Shown: one piece after another, positions 1-11,475 of the stretch | Numbering within the stretch: the first letter of the stretch is position 1 | Layout: every line of letters starts with the position of its first letter | Assembly (NCBI RefSeq): GCF_035046505.1 | Contig: NC_089822.1 | Coordinates: forward strand, 97,782,659 to 97,846,658 | DNA: 64,000 bases | From: Tiliqua scincoides | Lineage: Eukaryota > Chordata > Lepidosauria > Squamata > Scincidae | Direction of reading: 5' to 3' | Position numbers and translations under genes: made by a program | Notes under the pieces: generated by a model | The model's database searches: none | Seen by the model: the letters and a program-made list of their open reading frames with translations, nothing else | Told to the model about the DNA's origin: nothing

Positions 1-329
1 CCACCCCTTAAAACAGCCCCTTCTCAGCCTGGTGGCTGAATACAATCCATATCAACATCCATCTTGGGGTGCCAACCAAGGTCATGATTAATCCTTTTCC
101 CTTCTTCAGAGATCCTAAATAAATAAAGCTGCATCCATTCTATGACCTATAAATAGGGCATATTGAGCTGACTAACTTCCAAGTTAAGCATGAACTGATT
201 TCTTCTGTTACAAGTGGAAACTCAGGAAAACTCAAATTTTCAATATAAATTAATTCTTTTTCCCCCCCGACCCTCAACACAGAGAGATGATGTGGCCCTC
301 CTGCCAAATGTTTGGACATCCCTGGCGTA
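1..329. other. Unassigned sequence
   Basis: No gene, RNA or repeat family was recognised. The stretch is AT-leaning with a short run of C near 265. It ends where a decayed minus-oriented short element begins. Confidence 0.4.
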
Positions 330-590
330 GACCAACAATTTTCAATTGTTTTCATTCCATGGCACACTGACAAGACACTAAAATTGTCAAGGCACACCTG
401 CAGTTTTTTTGTCAACTGACAAAGCACACTACACTGTCAGTGGGGGGCTCCCATCCTTCAATGACTCTACTAATAAATGACCTCCCCCCAGCAGTTATTC
501 CGAATCCTGACCCTGTTCCCGGGCAGTGAGAGTGGCCCCAGGCTGTTTGGTTCTGTGCCATTTCTTTAGGAGGAACAGATCCGCTTAGAC
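330..590 (-). mobile_element. Decayed 229-bp-type hAT-like MITE (family C), broken by a later insertion
   Basis: Read on the minus strand this resembles the intact copy at 13661-13889. The features shared are TTTTCA near the end, 'ggcacactgacaag' and 'gtcaaggcacacctgcag', plus the 'ggggggctccc' region. The homology stops just before the family B element that starts at 591. The outer boundary is blurred, so the start is approximate. Confidence 0.6.
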
Positions 591-1039
591 CAGGGGTGTC
601 AAAACTTTTTGACAGGAGGTCCACATTATCTCTCTGACACTGTGTCAGAGGGCAGGAAAAAAAGAATTCACACTTCAAATTTGAATAAATTTACATAAAT
701 GAATATATTCGAGACAGAACTTATATGAATGAATGAAGGTCTTGCAATAGGTCAGGTCTATAAAAGGCCTTGCACAAAGCAAGGCCAACCTTTCTGTCAC
801 TGCTGCTGCAGCATCACAGATGTGAAACAGCAAGCAATGGAGGGAGCCCTCATCCCACAGCTCATGCAAGAGGTTGAACAGTCACCCTCACACTGAGTGC
901 AGTTGCGTTAGGCCAGTGTGGACGCCAGCAAATCTCCAGAGGGACAGCGGCCTATTGGAGACTGGGGGTTCCCTACGGTCCAGATTGGGAGTCCTCGAGG
1001 GCCACAAATGGTGCCCAGGCCGGGGTTTGGGCACCCCTG
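591..1039 (+). mobile_element. hAT-like MITE, family B (~450 bp)
   Basis: The element starts CAGGGGTGTC and ends GGGCACCCCTG, an imperfect terminal inverted repeat. It is flanked by an 8-bp near-duplication, GCTTAGAC on the left and GTTTAGAC on the right, which is the target size used by hAT elements. The middle holds the same AT-rich block and 'aaggccttgcacaaagcaagg' type block as the other family B copies at 6328, 12453 and 28420. It has no transposase and is non-autonomous. Confidence 0.85.
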
Positions 1040-1047
1040 GTTTAGAC

Positions 1048-2234
1048 CCATTGGGGCTGCTGCGGCTCTACCCAGCAGAAGGGGAATTACTTCCCCCTGC
1101 CTCAGGCTGACCCACAGCCATTCCAAAATTCACCCTGGATACGGCACAGGCCAGCTGGCCTGCCTATTCCAGCACATCAGTATGGCGTTGGTAGTGACTT
1201 ATCCATAGACAGTCACATCTACCAATTACATTTAGATAATGTTGTGTTCCTTTCCAATCCCAACAACTCTATTGGATTTGCTTTATCTAGATGATGTATT
1301 TCTCTTCTCTGGGCCAAGGTTAGGCTACAAAGTGCAATTCTGGGCAAAAGAAACCACTGAATTAAGAGTAAATCCCTGCAAAGGGAGACAACTCAGCACT
1401 TCAGTGGGTATTGATCCACGTGTCATGATCTTTCCAAAGTTCCTGTGGTTAAGAGGCAGGACGACTTTGGTTTGCTTTGCTTTTTTCTCCTCAGTACTTA
1501 TGGTCAGGTCTTTGCAACACTGTTGTCAGCTTCAGCCCCTCCAACAGTAAAGTTGGGGCTCCTGTGAGGATCAGCAGGGCAGTGAAAACAGGAAAATTCA
1601 CAGAAACGGCAAGTATTTCCATGTGATTAGGGGACTTCACAGGCACACAGAAGACAAAAATAAAACAAAACCCTGATAAGGGCACAAAGCCTCCCACAGG
1701 AGCAGAGCATTAGAAACACTTTAAAATTCCAATAACTGTGAAAGCAAAGGGGAAGAGAATGGATCAATTTTCTCTCCCCCCCCCCCCCCAATTTTCAGGA
1801 TGAAGATGCTCAGCAAGACAATGAGATCAGTACTCATTGTTGGGGATGGGCTGTGTAGCAGCCCTGACACCCTCCCACATATAATTGTAGTGCTTAGGTT
1901 CAAGTTCTGGATTGGCAATACAATGGGTAGATAAATTTCCTTATTGTAACACTCAGGTTGGGGGCTGCCCTCACTATCTTCCTGCAATTTTTCCTTCCCA
2001 AAGTAATCACTTTTAAAGAGGCAGAGTCCCCCACCTTTCCCAATAAGTTTACATAGCAAAGTAATACAAAAATGGTTCCCATTGTCATACATTTATGATT
2101 TCAAATGTGACAGTTAGACTGGGAGACTTGTGATGTTTATTTAGATTTAGATTATATAACTGTCACAGTACTTATTAGAGCTGGAAAGAGATGGATGAGG
2201 TTTTAAATTAAGGCACAGAATATGTTAATTTGCA
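1048..2234. other. Unassigned sequence
   Basis: No gene or repeat family was recognised. It contains a 12-base C run near 1778 and no convincing coding stretch on either strand. Confidence 0.4.
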
Positions 2235-2491
2235 GAAGAATAGTGGTTTTGCACATTGAGAGCCAGGATGAACCAACTCTTACAGAGGTGGGACTTAGAC
2301 CTGGAATATCCAGGTTCAAATCCCCACTCAGTCATAAAGCTTCCTGGGTGACCTTGGGCCAGTCTATCTCTTAGCCTAACCTACCTCACAGGGTTGTTGT
2401 GAGGACAAAAGGAGAGGAGGAAAAATGTACATTGCCTTGACATCCTTGGAAGAAGGGTGGTATAAAAATGTGAAAAATAAATAAATAAATG
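2235..2491 (+). mobile_element. tRNA-derived MIR/CORE-like SINE
   Basis: A box-B-like GGTTCAAATCC lies near 2311. It is followed by the core 'gggtgaccttgggccagtc', the stretch 'acctcacagggttgttgtga', and a 3' end 'ggtataaaaatg' running into (AAAT)n. This order of tRNA-like head, MIR-type core and simple-repeat tail is typical of CORE-SINEs. The same family recurs at 4803, 22086 and 22725. It carries no coding capacity and depends on a LINE. Confidence 0.85.
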
Positions 2492-3198
2492 TGTGTCCCA
2501 AATTGGATGAGGTGGATAAAAGGAAAAGAAAACGTAAGTAAATATAACTCAGTAACTTCCACATATTGTTTAAGAGTTCTAGCTCGGTGGATGGAAGTGA
2601 GTTCTCCCAATCCACTGGGTCAGCTCATGAAGAGTTACAGAATACGTATGAACATTCCAATTGCTCAGAAGTGTTTTTAAAAGGCATCAACGCACAAGGG
2701 CTAGAATCAGATGGAAGTGTAAGAAAGGTGAGTCTCTTCTGTCACAACAGCTGTCACAACTGAGAGGTCCATCTGTGCTTGTGTGAGAGGTATACAGACA
2801 GATGGTGTGAATGGGTATCTAATTAGAATATGAAGTGAACCAAGCTCAGAGAAGGTATCACAAATGCCTATTCAATGTTTATAGGTCTCCTTTGTTTATA
2901 TAAGTTGTAATACATCAAGTATGCTACAACACTATTACTATGTGCAACACTGTTCTCCTTCTACAGGGGTTGCTACCTTTCCATACAGCATAGCAATTGT
3001 TAATTACTGGAAATGACTACTCCGATGTTTGTCTGTGATGTTAACTTCCTGGTGTGTATGATCAATGTGGTTATATTAGAGAGGCCTGAATGAATCAGCT
3101 ATGAATGATAAATACAGTACTAAACATGTCAAGTAAGATTTTACAGTATGAATGAACCTCTACCAACAAGCTTGTGTGGATACAAACTTACAGACAAA

Positions 3199-3201
<3 letters not shown>
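2492..3201. other. Unassigned sequence
   Basis: AT-rich non-coding sequence with no recognised gene or repeat. It lies between a SINE and a GA microsatellite. Confidence 0.4.

Positions 3202-3272
<71 letters not shown>
3202..3272 (+). repeat. (AG)n microsatellite, about 35 units
   Basis: An uninterrupted AG dinucleotide run of 71 bases. A reading frame through it encodes only Arg-Glu repeats and is not a gene. Its length and purity suggest it is polymorphic. Confidence 0.98.
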
Positions 3273-3275
<3 letters not shown>

Positions 3276-3576
3276 GAATATGTATACATACATGACTAAA
3301 CTGAATCAACAATCCTGCCAAGACTTACGTGTGTGTGCTTCACATCAGCTTTAACACAGCCAAGTTATTCCCGTGCTTAGCATCTTGCAAGATCCCAGCT
3401 CAGCCGCCCGCCCTGGATATAACCAGCCTGGAAGACATGGGTTCATTCGTTTTTCAACCTGTGGTGGGGGGAAAGATTAGCACAGGGTTCAGGTAAGATC
3501 TTCAGTGGTACATGGTTCAATTCTCCTCTTCCACTTGTGCCCAACAGACATTGGCATTCCTGGGAAGCACTGAGAA
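3273..3576. other. Unassigned sequence
   Basis: Nothing recognised between the GA run and the CR1 fragment. Confidence 0.35.
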
Positions 3577-4062
3577 AAGAACGTAAGAAATGCCTTGTTG
3601 GATCAGGCCCATCTAGTCCAGCACCTTGCTTCCAATGGCAGGCAGCCACAGTCTTCTGGAAACTCAAAAGCAGGGCATGAAAAAGGGTATTCCAGCAACC
3701 GTTTATTTATTCCTACCTAATAATCAAAGGTATATAACTTCTCTACATGGAGGTTTGTTTTAACTGTTGGGAATAATTCTTGTGGCTCATTTAGATAGCT
3801 GTTTCTTTAACACCACTATCCATCATCACTTTTGCAGGAATGCATTCCATAAGTTAATGGTAGGTTTAGGTTTAGGATGTATTTCCTTTTGTCTGTCCTG
3901 AACCTTCCATGTCAACATCAGTGTGCCCGAGTCCTAGGATTATGAGAAGAACTATGTCGTATCTATCCATTCTCTCTACACTTCATGGTTATATAAGCAG
4001 TCCCTCCCCTTGGCTGTCTCTTTCCTAGGCTAACAGCCCCAAATACTTTTGCTCCTTATTTG
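3577..4062 (-). mobile_element. Old, divergent CR1 LINE 3' fragment
   Basis: On the plus strand the fragment opens with 'agaacgtaagaa', then 'ggatcaggcccatctagtcc', which is the reverse complement of a CR1 3' end. Further in are 'cttttgtctgtcctgaacct' and 'cctaggctaacagccccaaa', matching the region encoding the CR1 C-terminus (LFSLEKRRLRG and after). It lacks an open frame and differs clearly from the CR1 copies at 31 and 59 kb. An older subfamily is therefore likely. Confidence 0.75.
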
Positions 4063-4802
4063 GAAGAAAATCATTCCAATCCCTTGATTATGAGTTATCA
4101 TTGCAGTATGGAAGCCAGTCATGTAAGGAACCATCACAAAAAAGCAACAACAATCAGACAGGGCTTTGAGGATCCAAGAACCCATCAACCTACCACTGTA
4201 ATTCTATCCAGCCATACTGCCAAGAAGTATGCATACTGCCTATTTACTATTGGGAGTCCCAGCCTCTACTATGAAAGCCCTTGTACCTAAGCCCAAGTGG
4301 ATGTGGGCTAATTTTGATTACTAAGAGGCTTGAAAAACATTCTGTACATGCTCAGTGGTACCTTTCATCACTACTTAATGAAAATAAGTAGCGTTTCCTA
4401 TGAACATATTTTAATCAGGAACCAAAAATAAGAGAGAACCCTTTAAAGTCCTAGTAGCAAGCAACTAGTCATCTGCAATGGGGCTGCTCCTACTTCTTTG
4501 CATGATAAGAACCATCTATTGATTCCTTGGGGGGCAAACATCATGTGTATTATCATCAGCCAAGCAGGTATAAGCCTACTTCTGCAGTCAATCTTCTATG
4601 CTGGATTGAAAAGACTGCCTCTATTATTCTCCCTGCAGAAATGGCCACTGCAGGATTTCTCATCCTTCCTTTCCAGGGTCACTAGTTCTGACTGAATCCA
4701 AGCATAAGCCTGAGATGGTTTTTTCCACTCAATTATCATCCTTGCCAAAACCAGTACAAAATTCATTCCCACCTCTAATTACTTTGAGATTTTCAAATGT
4801 AT
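4063..4802. other. Unassigned sequence
   Basis: No gene or repeat recognised. Frames of up to 76 codons occur but lack homology or splice context. Confidence 0.4.
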
Positions 4803-4975
4803 TTTTCACATTTTTACACCGCCCTTCCTCCAAAGAGCTCAGGGTGGCATACACAGTTGCTCCCCTCCTTTTGTCCTAATAACAACCCTGTGAGGTAGGT
4901 GAGGCTGAGAGAAAGTGTCTGGCCCAAGGTCGCCCAGGAAGCTTCATAGTTGAGGGATTTGAACCTGGATCTTAA
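4803..4975 (-). mobile_element. MIR/CORE-like tRNA SINE, minus strand
   Basis: This is the reverse complement of the SINE at 2235-2491. It has 'acaccgcccttcctccaaag' at the 3' end, 'aacaaccctgtgaggtaggt', 'ggcccaaggtcgcccagg' for the core, and 'gatttgaacctgg' for box B. The head is incomplete. Confidence 0.85.
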
Positions 4976-5552
4976 ATGAAGAGCCACTTCTAGCTGAGGC
5001 AGATAAAACAATGTTACAAAATTGAAAACAACCATTTTCCCACCACACCATGCTGGTGCTACCCCGCCAGTGACAACTGATTGTTAAAAATGGATATTTG
5101 TTCTGCCGCTTCCCCCCCCAACTCCTAAAACTACAGCTGACAAGCTTAAAAGCTTTTGTGATGTTCCAGAGATACACTGCCTGTGATAATTACTGATTGA
5201 AGGCACAGGATGCTCTTCTAACATCTCAAGGACATGAGCTGCAAGAACTGTGAAATCCCATTTGAGCCAAGCCCTTGTATTAGCTGCACTGAAAGAAATC
5301 AAGAAGTTATTTGAAAACCAACATCAAGCAGCTCAGAAGACAAGTGGTTCATCTCCAGAGCCCACCCTTGTGTGGTGCCATTGTGTGCACTCTCTTTGCA
5401 TTTCCCAACTTCCAACAGTGGTGACCAGGTACCTTTGGGGGGCATAAAAAGAAATTACAGGGGTTTCCACTAAGGGAAACCTTCCCCCCCCCCAAAGATA
5501 CATCTCAGCAAAACATGGGACAGTGTTCATCATAGCCCTGCAGGAGTCACGA
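4976..5552. other. Unassigned sequence
   Basis: No feature recognised. Several C/G homopolymer runs (near 5112 and 5484) are present. Confidence 0.35.
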
Positions 5553-7050
5553 ATTAGTGCTCCAGTTTGAGTTCCTCCTTAAATATTTGGGTAGTAGGCT
5601 CACTGCGGGCAGAGATCCATCTTGTCATACTCTGAAAAACAGCAGTGATCTTGATCTTAATCAATCTGCTTTCTGGGATATTTTGAGGACTGTAAATGCC
5701 ACTACTTCTTAGTAGGCAACTTGCACTAAGAGAAGGATGGGGGGGAAATGCAGTTCTACTAAGCTGCTTGGATCTCTCAGCAGCTTTTGATGACAACCTT
5801 CATGGATTGCCTGCAGGAATTAGATGCTAGAGATATTGCAGATCATTGGTTCTACTCCCAACTCTCAGGTAGGTGCCAAAAGGCTTTCATCCCATGCAAA
5901 TTGTCCAACAGAGTGCCACAAAGTTGAGTGTTGTCTCTCCTGCTATTCATTATCTACATAAAACCACTGGATACAGTTATCCAGAGATGTGTAGAGTGAA
6001 GCACCATCAGTTATGCTGATGATCCCCCAACTCTGCATTTCCTTTTCAGCCACTCCAGGTGTAATCTGAATGGAGATAAGTGATGGCTCGAATGAGAGCA
6101 AATAAACCAAATTCTGCTTTGGATGGGGTTGCACACCCCCAATAAGGATTGTGAATGCAGCCCGACTACCTAGCTGTCAGAGATTCTCTGGAGTTTATCA
6201 TTTTTGACCAATTTGTCAACTGAGCCCTCTCACAGGAGATACAAACCTTGACACTTGGTACCTTCTAGACCAGACTACCGCAATGCATTCTACATTGGCC
6301 GTCCTAGTTGGTTTTATTGGTCCAGATCAGGGGTGCCCAAACCCTGGCCTGGGGGCCATTTGCAGCCCTCAGGGACCCCCAATCTGGCCCACAGTGAGCA
6401 CCCAGTCCCCAATGAGCCTTTGGCCTGCTGGGCACTTCCTGAAACCCACACTGTCCCAACACGACTGCTCTCAGCACAAGGGCCAACTATTTGAACTCTC
6501 ACATGAGCTGCAGGCCGAGGGCTCCCTCCAAGCCTTGCTGTTTCACATCCGTGAAGCAGCAGCAAAGGAAAGACTGACCTTGCTTTGCTCAAGGTCTTTC
6601 ATAGGCCTTGAGCGATTGTGAGACCTTCATTCATTCATTTGTTCCATCTCCAGTATATTCATTTGTGTAAATTGATTCACATTTTAAATATAAAATTAAT
6701 TCTTTTTTCCCCGGCCCCTGACACAGTGTCTGAGTGATGATGTGGCCCTCCTGCCAAAAAGTTTGGACACCCTTGGTCCAGTTTGTAATGACATGTAATG
6801 ATAACTATCTGGTCCTAACTATATTACACCAGAATTGCTTCCAGTGACTACCAATGTATTCCGGAGTTGAATTTAAGGTGCTAGTTTTGACTCTTCACCA
6901 ACTGGGTTCAGGGGACCTTAGACAACACTTTCCCCCACAGGAGTCTCCTCAGCACTAATTGTTTTGGATAGAACCCATTTGTTCTCTCTCTTAGGCCCAG
7001 CATGTCCTGAAGTAAATTGAGACTGAGACCCTGCTTGTACCCTCAACAGT
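5553..7050 (+). mobile_element. Decayed L2-clade LINE with a MITE inside
   Basis: Translated plus-strand fragments in order resemble L2 reverse transcriptase. They are NQSAFWDIL near 5660 (L2 has a QSGFRPG-type block), LDLSAAFD near 5770-5795, 'SVVSPAIHYLHKTTGYSYPE' near 5920-5985 (a PQGSVLSPLLFNIYMKPLG-type block), then DYRNAFYIG near 6274 and ITPELLPVTTNVFRS-EFKVLVL near 6825-6890. Frames are broken by many stops and indels, so this is an ancient copy. A family B MITE (6328-6775) interrupts it inside the C-terminal part, giving a relative age. The 5' boundary is uncertain. Confidence 0.7.
6328..6775 (-). mobile_element. hAT-like MITE, family B, inserted in L2
   Basis: The ends are CAGGGGTGCCCAAACCC and TTGGACACCCTTG. 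The flanking 8-mers GTCCAGAT and GTCCAGTT differ at one position, consistent with a hAT target duplication. The interior matches the copies at 591 and 12453 in reverse orientation. The L2 homology resumes directly after the right duplication, showing that the LINE was there first. Confidence 0.85.
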
Positions 7051-7510
7051 TGTGCAAAAGGAAAAAAGTTGACACTAGCAGGTGTAACTTTTTTTCAGCC
7101 TTGTATGACAAGCTGCAGCTGCTGAAAATCCCTCTTCTCCACCTCAGGAAAAAAGGTACCACAGCCCTTTATTCATACTAGAGTTTTTGTATAGAAAAGT
7201 AGCATTCCCCTCCCGCTCTATAAACAAAAGCTTCTGGCACAGTCTGTCCACAACAGTCAGAACAAGACAGACCGGCACGGTAGCTAACGTGCAAATCTAT
7301 CTGTTCACCACAAAACAATGCAGTTTCTTTTGTTTGCTAATACAGTACAGTACTAGACAAACATGCTTTCTTCAGGAATTCTTCATAACAAAATAGATTT
7401 AGCTAAATTGCCACTTGGCTGGATTTGTAGACTTTTCTGAAGACTGACCTAGACTTTTCCAGTAGTACCTACGTGATGGCTTCTGACTAGAGATGGAAGG
7501 ACAATTTGAC
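7051..7510. other. Unassigned sequence
   Basis: No gene or repeat recognised. Confidence 0.35.
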
Positions 7511-7571
7511 TATAGCCCAAAGCTATGCATGTGTGCTCAGAAGGAAGTCCTACCAAGTTTAATGGGACTTA
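7511..7571. repeat. Half unit of the ~93-bp palindromic repeat (family E)
   Basis: It contains 'agctatgcatgtgtgctcag' and 'taatgggactta', i.e. one arm of the foldback unit. It abuts the family D element at 7572. Confidence 0.6.
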
Positions 7572-7751
7572 GGGCCCAATCCTATCCAACTTTCCAGCAC
7601 CAGTGCAGCTGCAATGCAGCCCTGAGGTGAAGGAACAAATGTTCCCTTTACCTTGAGGAAGTCTCTGTGACTGCCTCCCCATCACATGATGCAAAGCATG
7701 CCTCATTGGTGTAGCTGCACTGGCACTGGAAAATTGGATAGGATTCGGTCC
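7572..7751 (+). mobile_element. ~180-bp TIR MITE, family D
   Basis: It begins GGGCCCAATCCTATCCAAC and ends with the inverted version GGAAAATTGGATAGGATTCGG. The flanking 3-mers are TTA and TCA. The interior has 'gctgcaatgcagccc' and 'atgttccctttaccttgagg', as in the other family D copies. It has no coding capacity. The 3-bp TNA target would fit a Harbinger-type transposase, but the family assignment is inference. Confidence 0.85.
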
Positions 7752-7940
7752 TCATTCCCCAATAAGTGTACATAATATTACAATCTTAGACTGCAACCCT
7801 ATTCACATTTTTGTGTAAGGCTGCAATCCCATATACACTTATCAGGGAGTACATCCATTGAGCTCAGTGGAATTTACTTGTGCATCCCATCAAACTCAGG
7901 ACTTGCTTCAGAAAAGACGTGCATAGGATTGAACTGTCAG
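7752..7940. repeat. Degenerate family E palindromic repeats
   Basis: The pieces 'ggctgcaatcccatatacac', 'tcagggagtacatcc' and 'gacgtgcataggattgaac' match a complete but diverged family E unit. A partial one comes before it. Confidence 0.6.
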
Positions 7941-9604
7941 TCAGAGTGCTTACGCCTTCAACTTATAGTCCATTGTTCCCTCCCCACTTTCAGATTTGGT
8001 GGAAGGCCCAGTTAGCTTGGCAGTAAAGTAACATATTGTAGGACTCAACAAATAGTACAGTAACTGCAAAATTCGGAGGTTTTTAGTGTCTGTAGAATGA
8101 TGGGATTTACTCAGATTGAAATCAGTCAATTGATTCAATGCAAAAACAGGCTCCTTCTTTCTAAATATAAATGCAACATGCAGGAAATCCATGTGGTTTG
8201 CTGACACACAAGCAAGGAGTCATCCTTCTCAGAAGTTTTAGCCTTTGGCACTTGCTGCAAGAACTTCCATTCCAAGCGTCACCATAAAATATAAGTTACA
8301 AGCTTGGCAACAACTCTGTTGCACTTAGGCAGGGGAAAAAACTGAAAAGGATTTGAGAAACAAAACAGTTTAGCATGCGTAGGACTGTAGCCTAAGATGG
8401 GGTAAGAGCCGTTGATGTTTTCTAAACAAGCATGAATCTTTCTGTCCTGGAACAAGTTTGGAAAGGGGATGGAGGATTCTGCAGGTTTTCAGCACTGTTC
8501 ATAATGAACTGGACAAAATCTAACTGGAATGGGTACAGACTGGCTAGTCCCTGAGACATCATCAACATACTCTACCAATCCCTAAAACAGTTTTTTCAAC
8601 TGTCCTTAAAACTTTTATGAATAAGTGAGGGAATCAATGCGTAAATGCATGTGCACCACTTTACTATATAGGTTATATTGTTTTCTTTTAAAAGGCAGAC
8701 AGCTTGTCAGGTGCATAAGGAGGTGTGGCTTGTCAGGTGTTTGGCTTGGCAAGCCACCTGCCAACTTTGAATTTGACTTCCTGGTATGCAATACAACCTG
8801 TAAAGCTGGATTAACACTGTGGGTGAAGAATCTGCTGAGGCTATCCTTAGAATCCCTGTTTGGGATCATTCAAACATCACATACTTTTTTGGATCTTTCT
8901 AAGCCCCGCTTCTGGTTCCAACCCTATCCCTTTTACCTTGATGTGCAACATCCTTTATAGATGGTTCACTTGTCTCCTTTCAGCAACAACTGCATGGAAT
9001 CTCTCCTGTTCTTCAGATGCTCTCCATCTCACGATCCCAGCAAAAACAACCCCTCTGGAACACATGCTTTGGTGGTTACTAATCTCCTTAACAGGATTAG
9101 ATTCTGAATTATTGCATCAATTACTTATCTCGTAGTTTCCCCCCAACGTCCTAATTTTGCTTACTTTGGTATGGAGGAACAATTCACTCTGGCATATGAA
9201 AACAACAACTGTGTGATCATGGCTGCGTCCAAAAGAACTTTTTCGTCACAGCAGCGAGACAGAATCAGACTCATTCTGGCACAGTTTAAAGAATAAGCAA
9301 GCTTCATCCTGGAGGAGGAGGAGTTTCTGAGCTGCTGGCCTAATTATGGATAATTAATGGGGTTTCATCATGCTGTCATCTGGGCCAGCAGCTTTGTAAT
9401 GCAGAAACAAAGTGGTATCATAAAACCATCTGTTACTGACAGTACTACCTCTGCCTCTCTTGAAGCCTTGACTGCTATCGGAGCTGCTACATTGTACAGT
9501 ACAGGCAAAGTGCATTTTCATCCATGACATGATCCACTTCATGAAGAAGCACCCATTAGAGTCTCTACATAACAAAAGCCTCTGGGTGGCTATAGCAGCT
9601 GGTA
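7941..9604. other. Unassigned sequence
   Basis: About 1.7 kb without a recognisable gene or repeat. The longest overlapping frames (85-111 codons near 8615-9135) resemble nothing known to me and lack exon signals. Confidence 0.4.
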
Positions 9605-10009
9605 TAATGGTTCCCAAACATTTTAGCACCAGAATCCACTTTTTAAAATGACACTGTATCGGGACCCATCTAGCTTTACAAGTCTTTAAAGTTTCATTTT
9701 ACCAGCTTCTCAAACCCATTTTTATCCTTTTTTACTATGGGCCGGGGGGGGGGGGAGAGACAGCCTTCTGGAGCATTTGTTGAGTCCATATTCATTGGAT
9801 CAGGACCATTCTAGTGGCCTTGCATTCCCCTTCACCTGGCCTTCGCCTGGAACCCAAGGCACATTCACCTATTCACAAGTAAACACTTACATGTGGCTCA
9901 GTTTCACTTTCCATTGGGGTCAGTACATTTTCCTCATCAGTTTTGCGACCCACTAAAAAGTGGGTCTTGACCCACTGGTGGATCCTGACCCACAGTTTGG
10001 GAACCACTG
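9605..10009 (+). mobile_element. hAT-like MITE (~405 bp), relative of family A
   Basis: It opens with TAATGGTTCCCAAAC and closes with GTTTGGGAACCACTG. Both ends match the hAT-type consensus CAGTGGTTCYCAAAC. Inside are 'gggacccatctagctttac', a G run near 9745, 'ggatcaggaccattct' and 'gcgacccactaaaaagtggg'. The same interior is scattered through the larger element at 14301-15558. Target duplication is not clear (AGCT shared only). Confidence 0.75.
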
Positions 10010-11235
10010 AGCTACTGGATTGCTGAGCTGCTACAGCAACTCCTGGAGAACTCCTCTCATCAGTGGGGCAAGTTAATGTAGCCATGCCTCTATCCCTCTC
10101 AGCTGTTACAAGGTCCAGACATGGGACATGAACTGGTGGGCAATGTTCTGAAAAGGGTCAGGAAGGGAATCATCCACAGGTAGTTGCAGCAGCTGTCCAT
10201 CATGCCAGTGTTAAGACTCCTGCCATGACAAGGGCTTATATATTAGCCTGGCACTATGGGATGGAGCAGCATTGCTGCAGCTCTCATGCTGCCACATAGG
10301 AAACCAGACTTGGAACACAGCCCACCAAAGTCTCATGCAATAGATATCTACATATGTTTAGATATTAAATCATTGGTCCGGTCAGGCTGGTATTTCCTGC
10401 CACATAGCACACCAGAGTCATTGGCATATATCAACACAAGGTGACTGTTAATAGTGACATGCAATGACACACGATCTCACTGAAAGGTGTTTGGACATGC
10501 AAAGACAAGAGAGAGGAAGTCAGCAGCCATGATACCAACTCTGCTGCAGACAACACTGCACCACCAGTATGTCTGGAAATGCTAGAGGGAAAGCACCTTT
10601 GACATGGCTGGATGACAGACACCTTTTGAGCAAACAAAACTGGAGTCCAAATCAGGAAGGATCTTGTGGCAACAAAACAAGAGGTCAGCCAGCTTCTTTC
10701 CATTCACTGGCACACAGCTGCCCTAAAACAAGCTACTGGGCACATCCTGAATGTCAGACACCTGACCGATATTTTCCAAGAGCAGAATGATTAGTTCAGA
10801 GCAAGGCAAGCAGAACCAAGACAAAGCTAAGAGGAGAAAGGAGGGCTTTAGCAAACGCCTGTCACACTCGAGGATGTTTACGTTCTGGTTGACCAATTGG
10901 ACTATACACTAGAATGGACAGGTTTAGTTCTGTGACATGCTTCTGCATAAAGAGCATTAACTACAGCATTGTGTGTACACAAACCCAAGCTATGATATTT
11001 AGAATTGTTTGCAATAACTTGTGCATCTAGTGGTTTGCAAGTCAGTCCCACCAAGATTCATGGGGCATTCTCCCAAGTATGCACACATCGGATCATGATG
11101 CTTCCTTTTCAGGGAAAGGTAATAGGAAACAAGCCTAGCATCACCGGAGACAAAAATTCCATCCTGAGAAATTCAATATGAGAGGGGGGAGGGAAACTAA
11201 ATACGTAATCTTCAAACACCCTTACTAGGGAGTAA
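10010..11235. other. Unassigned sequence
   Basis: No gene or repeat recognised. Short frames of up to 90 codons look like chance. Confidence 0.4.
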
Positions 11236-11410
11236 GGGCCCAATCTTAAGCAATTTTCCCGCACCAATACAGCTGCAATGCAGTCGGTATGGGAACAAAT
11301 ATTCCCTTACCGTGAGGTGGCCTCTATGACTGGCCCCCCACCACAGGATGCAGCACACACCCAACTGGCATGGCTGCATCAGTGCTGGAAAGCTGGATAG
11401 GATTGGGCCC
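11236..11410 (+). mobile_element. ~175-bp TIR MITE, family D, with TAA target duplication
   Basis: The ends are GGGCCCAATCTT and GATAGGATTGGGCCC, with perfect TAA duplications at 11233-11235 and 11411-11413. The centre reads 'gctgcaatgcagtc' then 'atattcccttaccgtgagg'. It is one of the cleanest copies of the family. Confidence 0.9.
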
Positions 11411-11475
11411 TAAGTCCCACTGAACATAGCGCAGTTTACTTCTGAGTAAACACACATTGGCGTGCACTGCATGTA
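11411..11475. repeat. Half unit of family E palindromic repeat
   Basis: 'agtcccactgaacatagcg' and 'ttacttctgagtaaacacac' match one arm of the unit, with the typical arm spacing. Confidence 0.5.

Noticed and set aside
3148-3354. Arg-Glu repeat protein
   Set aside because: Translation of a GA microsatellite.
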